Assembly (NCBI GenBank): GCA_002331255.1
Contig: DCZD01000022.1
Span: 51,506 to 66,111 of the forward strand
From: Acidimicrobiaceae bacterium UBA2093
GTDB lineage: Bacteria > Actinomycetota > Acidimicrobiia > Acidimicrobiales > Ilumatobacteraceae
Length of the DNA stretch: 14,606 bases
Direction of reading: 5' to 3'
The notes beneath the pieces were generated by a model. It searched no databases. It was given only the letters and a program-made list of their open reading frames with translations, and had not been told where the DNA came from. This document shows positions 12,841 to 14,606 of this stretch, piece by piece. The position numbers were made by a program, and so were the translations under genes. Positions within the stretch are counted from its first letter, which is position 1. Each line of letters begins with the position of its first letter.

Positions 12841-14606
12841 GCACTTTGTCAGGAAACGTCCTCGCTCACATCACCGTTCCGCCGGGTGATTTCCCCGAGC
12901 CCTTGCTCTATGTCCGGTCCGAGTCGACGATGCGCGACGGTGCAGCGTTGCTGTTGTCCGCGGGGCAACGGGCGACGTTCGATACGGCGTTTGGACTGTT
13001 CCCTGCAGGTCGTTGGCGTCGCCTCACGACGTTGTCGAACGTGTCGGCACGCGTCCATGTGGAGGGTCGCGCGAGGGTGAACTTGGTCGCAGTCACCAAC
13101 ACCGAAGAGGACATCGTCGATTCCGTCGAGATAGACGGTGGCACTGTGGTTTTGTCCGTGCCGAATTTTGAGGAATCCCAAGTCGGTACGTTGTATGTCG
13201 CAGTCACCGCTATCGCTGATCACGTCAAGGTTCATGGGGGTGAGTGGACAACGTCGATGCCCGCATCACGTGACGTCACATTGGGTGTTGCAATCACCAC
13301 GTTTAATCGCCAGGAATACGTGCTGAAGACCATTAGCCGGCTTGTCGAGCTCGAACGTTCGGTCGTTGAGCTGGCTGGTCGCTTGAGAGTTGTGGTTGTC
13401 GACAACGCACAGAATCTTCAACCTGAACTGCCTACAAACGCACCGGTGACCGTGATTCCCAACCCGAATCTCGGCGGAGCGGGAGGTTTTGCACGGGGAA
13501 TTATGACATTGCGCGATGGCGGATGGGCGAGCCACATCGTGGTGATGGACGACGACATTTTGCTCGAGCCTGAATCTGTTGTGCGGACCGTGTCGCTGTT
13601 GTCGTATGCGCGTTCAGTTGATTTGTGCGTACACGGAGCGATGATGAGTGAAGAACAGCCCTGGATGCAGTTCGAAGCCGGCGCAAACTACGAGTTCCGC
13701 TCGGTGTATCCGCTGCGCGCAGTTGGTCGACTTGATGACATGCGAGACCGCTCCGAGATCATTCATGACGCCGCTGAGATTCCCTTCGACTACACAGCTT
13801 GGTGGTTCACGGTGTTTCCCGTTCATCTTGCCAACGAGAACCCTCTGCCGGTGTTTGTCCGCGGAGATGACGTGGCGTATGGACTGTTGCACACTGGGAG
13901 ACACACGGTGACACTGCCGGGCATCGTCGTTTGGCATGCAGACTTTGCTCTCAAGAACAACCCGTCATCGTTGTATTACGAGGTGCGCAACTTTGCCCTT
14001 ATTGACACGCTCATCTTCGACGAACACAAGTGGTGGCATCTCGCGTGGCGTTATCTGGGATTCGGTTTCCGAAATCTTTACTCGCACCGCTACGCAAGCT
14101 GTGAATACATGGTGCGTGGCATGGAGCAGTTCCTTGCAGGGCCGGAAGAGTGGATGAAGATCGATCATGCGGTTCTTCACGACGAACTTCGCCGTGTGAA
14201 CGAAGAGAAGGCCTTCTCGTTGACGGACGAGCAACTTGCCCTTGGGTTCTCGCCACCGCGTCCGAAAGTCGTTCGACTCGCCGGGTTTCTACTGGCGGCA
14301 CCGACGCTGGGTGGAAGCCTGATTCCGAAGTTCTTCCGAGCGCGGCGTATCGGTGTCGCACAGATTGATGTCCGTGCGGTGGGGCTCGCGATCCGTCACG
14401 ACGAGATCTTGTATCGACATCCGCGGCTGCCCGAGGGCTACATCTGTCGACGTGATCGTGAACGCTTCAAACAGTTGCAAAAGCGTGTGTTCCGGTCAGC
14501 GTGGGTGCTGATGCGCAGTTACCGTCGATTGAAGAAGAACTACCGTGCGATGTACCCCCAACTCGTCAGCGATGGGGCATGGCGAGAGCGCTTTGGCGCG
14601 ACGCCA
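12837..14606 (+). CDS. glfT2: Galactofuranosyltransferase GlfT2-like, 3' partial
   Basis: This GT2-family enzyme would polymerise galactofuranose from UDP-Galf onto the lipid-linked galactan, at the inner face of the membrane. The frame runs 590 codons to the window edge without a stop; mycobacterial GlfT2 is 637 residues, so roughly 45-50 are missing. Residues 1-145 fit the N-terminal beta-sandwich. The GT-A domain begins with VTLGVAITTFNR (147-158) and carries DNAQN (189-193), NPNLGGAGGFARG (209-221), the metal-binding Asp238-240 (MDDDI), WWFTVFP (322-328), the catalytic-base pair Asp344-Asp345 (RGDDVAYG) and His367 (VWHADF). The C-terminal part is helical and basic. The GTG start at 12837 overlaps the glf stop by 4 bp, and no Shine-Dalgarno is obvious, so translation probably depends on glf. 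All active-site motifs of the family are in place. Confidence 0.93.
   Translation, partial: MSTLSGNVLAHITVPPGDFPEPLLYVRSESTMRDGAALLLSAGQRATFDTAFGLFPAGRWRRLTTLSNVSARVHVEGRARVNLVAVTNTEEDIVDSVEIDGGTVVLSVPNFEESQVGTLYVAVTAIADHVKVHGGEWTTSMPASRDVTLGVAITTFNRQEYVLKTISRLVELERSVVELAGRLRVVVVDNAQNLQPELPTNAPVTVIPNPNLGGAGGFARGIMTLRDGGWASHIVVMDDDILLEPESVVRTVSLLSYARSVDLCVHGAMMSEEQPWMQFEAGANYEFRSVYPLRAVGRLDDMRDRSEIIHDAAEIPFDYTAWWFTVFPVHLANENPLPVFVRGDDVAYGLLHTGRHTVTLPGIVVWHADFALKNNPSSLYYEVRNFALIDTLIFDEHKWWHLAWRYLGFGFRNLYSHRYASCEYMVRGMEQFLAGPEEWMKIDHAVLHDELRRVNEEKAFSLTDEQLALGFSPPRPKVVRLAGFLLAAPTLGGSLIPKFFRARRIGVAQIDVRAVGLAIRHDEILYRHPRLPEGYICRRDRERFKQLQKRVFRSAWVLMRSYRRLKKNYRAMYPQLVSDGAWRERFGATP

Noticed and set aside
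12849..13235. 128-codon open frame on the minus strand
   Set aside because: It is antisense to the N-terminal domain of the GlfT2-like gene, which is open for 590 codons and carries all family motifs.
1..14606. tRNA/rRNA genes, CRISPR arrays, insertion sequences, attachment sites
   Set aside because: Reading both strands I found no such structure: no repeated units, no transposase or integrase frame, and almost every base is accounted for by genes.

Overview
The window looks like a piece of an actinobacterial chromosome. G+C is moderate (mid-50s percent by eye, not computed). Three gene sets point that way: a LivM-LivG fused transporter of actinobacterial type, an SCO6745-family protein, and a glf-glfT2 galactofuran pair. 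A non-mycolic, moderate-GC lineage such as Acidimicrobiia (Ilumatobacter-like) is my best guess, but it is inference. Coding density is very high. I see no tRNA, rRNA, CRISPR array, insertion sequence or prophage, and no gene-free stretch above 300 bases; the longest gap is about 95 bp (6746-6839).

Region 1 (1-3558, + strand) is an overlapping run: the 3' part of a branched-chain amino-acid ABC transporter (permease fused to ATPase), a GNAT acyltransferase of the COG3375 type, and an enolase-superfamily enzyme of the NSAR/OSBS (N-succinylamino acid racemase / o-succinylbenzoate synthase) subfamily. The racemase has its catalytic residues at the same positions as the Amycolatopsis enzyme. Together they suggest uptake of amino acids plus N-acylation and racemisation, i.e. 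a D-to-L amino-acid conversion route.

Region 2 (3585-6745, - strand) is a compact four-gene operon, in transcription order: a duplicated ferredoxin-like (DUF1330/Dabb-like) protein, a TetR regulator, an HLD-I haloalkane dehalogenase and an SCO6745-family protein. Two of the three junctions are 4-bp ATGA overlaps. Divergent from it (6840-9104, + strand) is a large formylglycine-dependent arylsulfatase. The 94-bp gap between them carries a nested inverted repeat (6776-6814), a good candidate operator for the TetR protein. This makes a plausible unit for catabolism of halogenated and sulfated organic compounds.

Region 3 (9064-11637) holds a conserved actinobacterial protein of unknown function with a winged-helix look (- strand), divergent by about 27 bp from a sirtuin (+ strand), then a rhodanese-ThiF/MoeB protein with the rhodanese domain first and no zinc cysteines.

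Region 4 (11689-14606, + strand) is cell-envelope galactan synthesis: UDP-galactopyranose mutase (glf), which makes UDP-Galf, overlapping by 4 bp a GlfT2-like galactofuranosyltransferase that uses it. The glfT2 gene runs off the right edge of the window.
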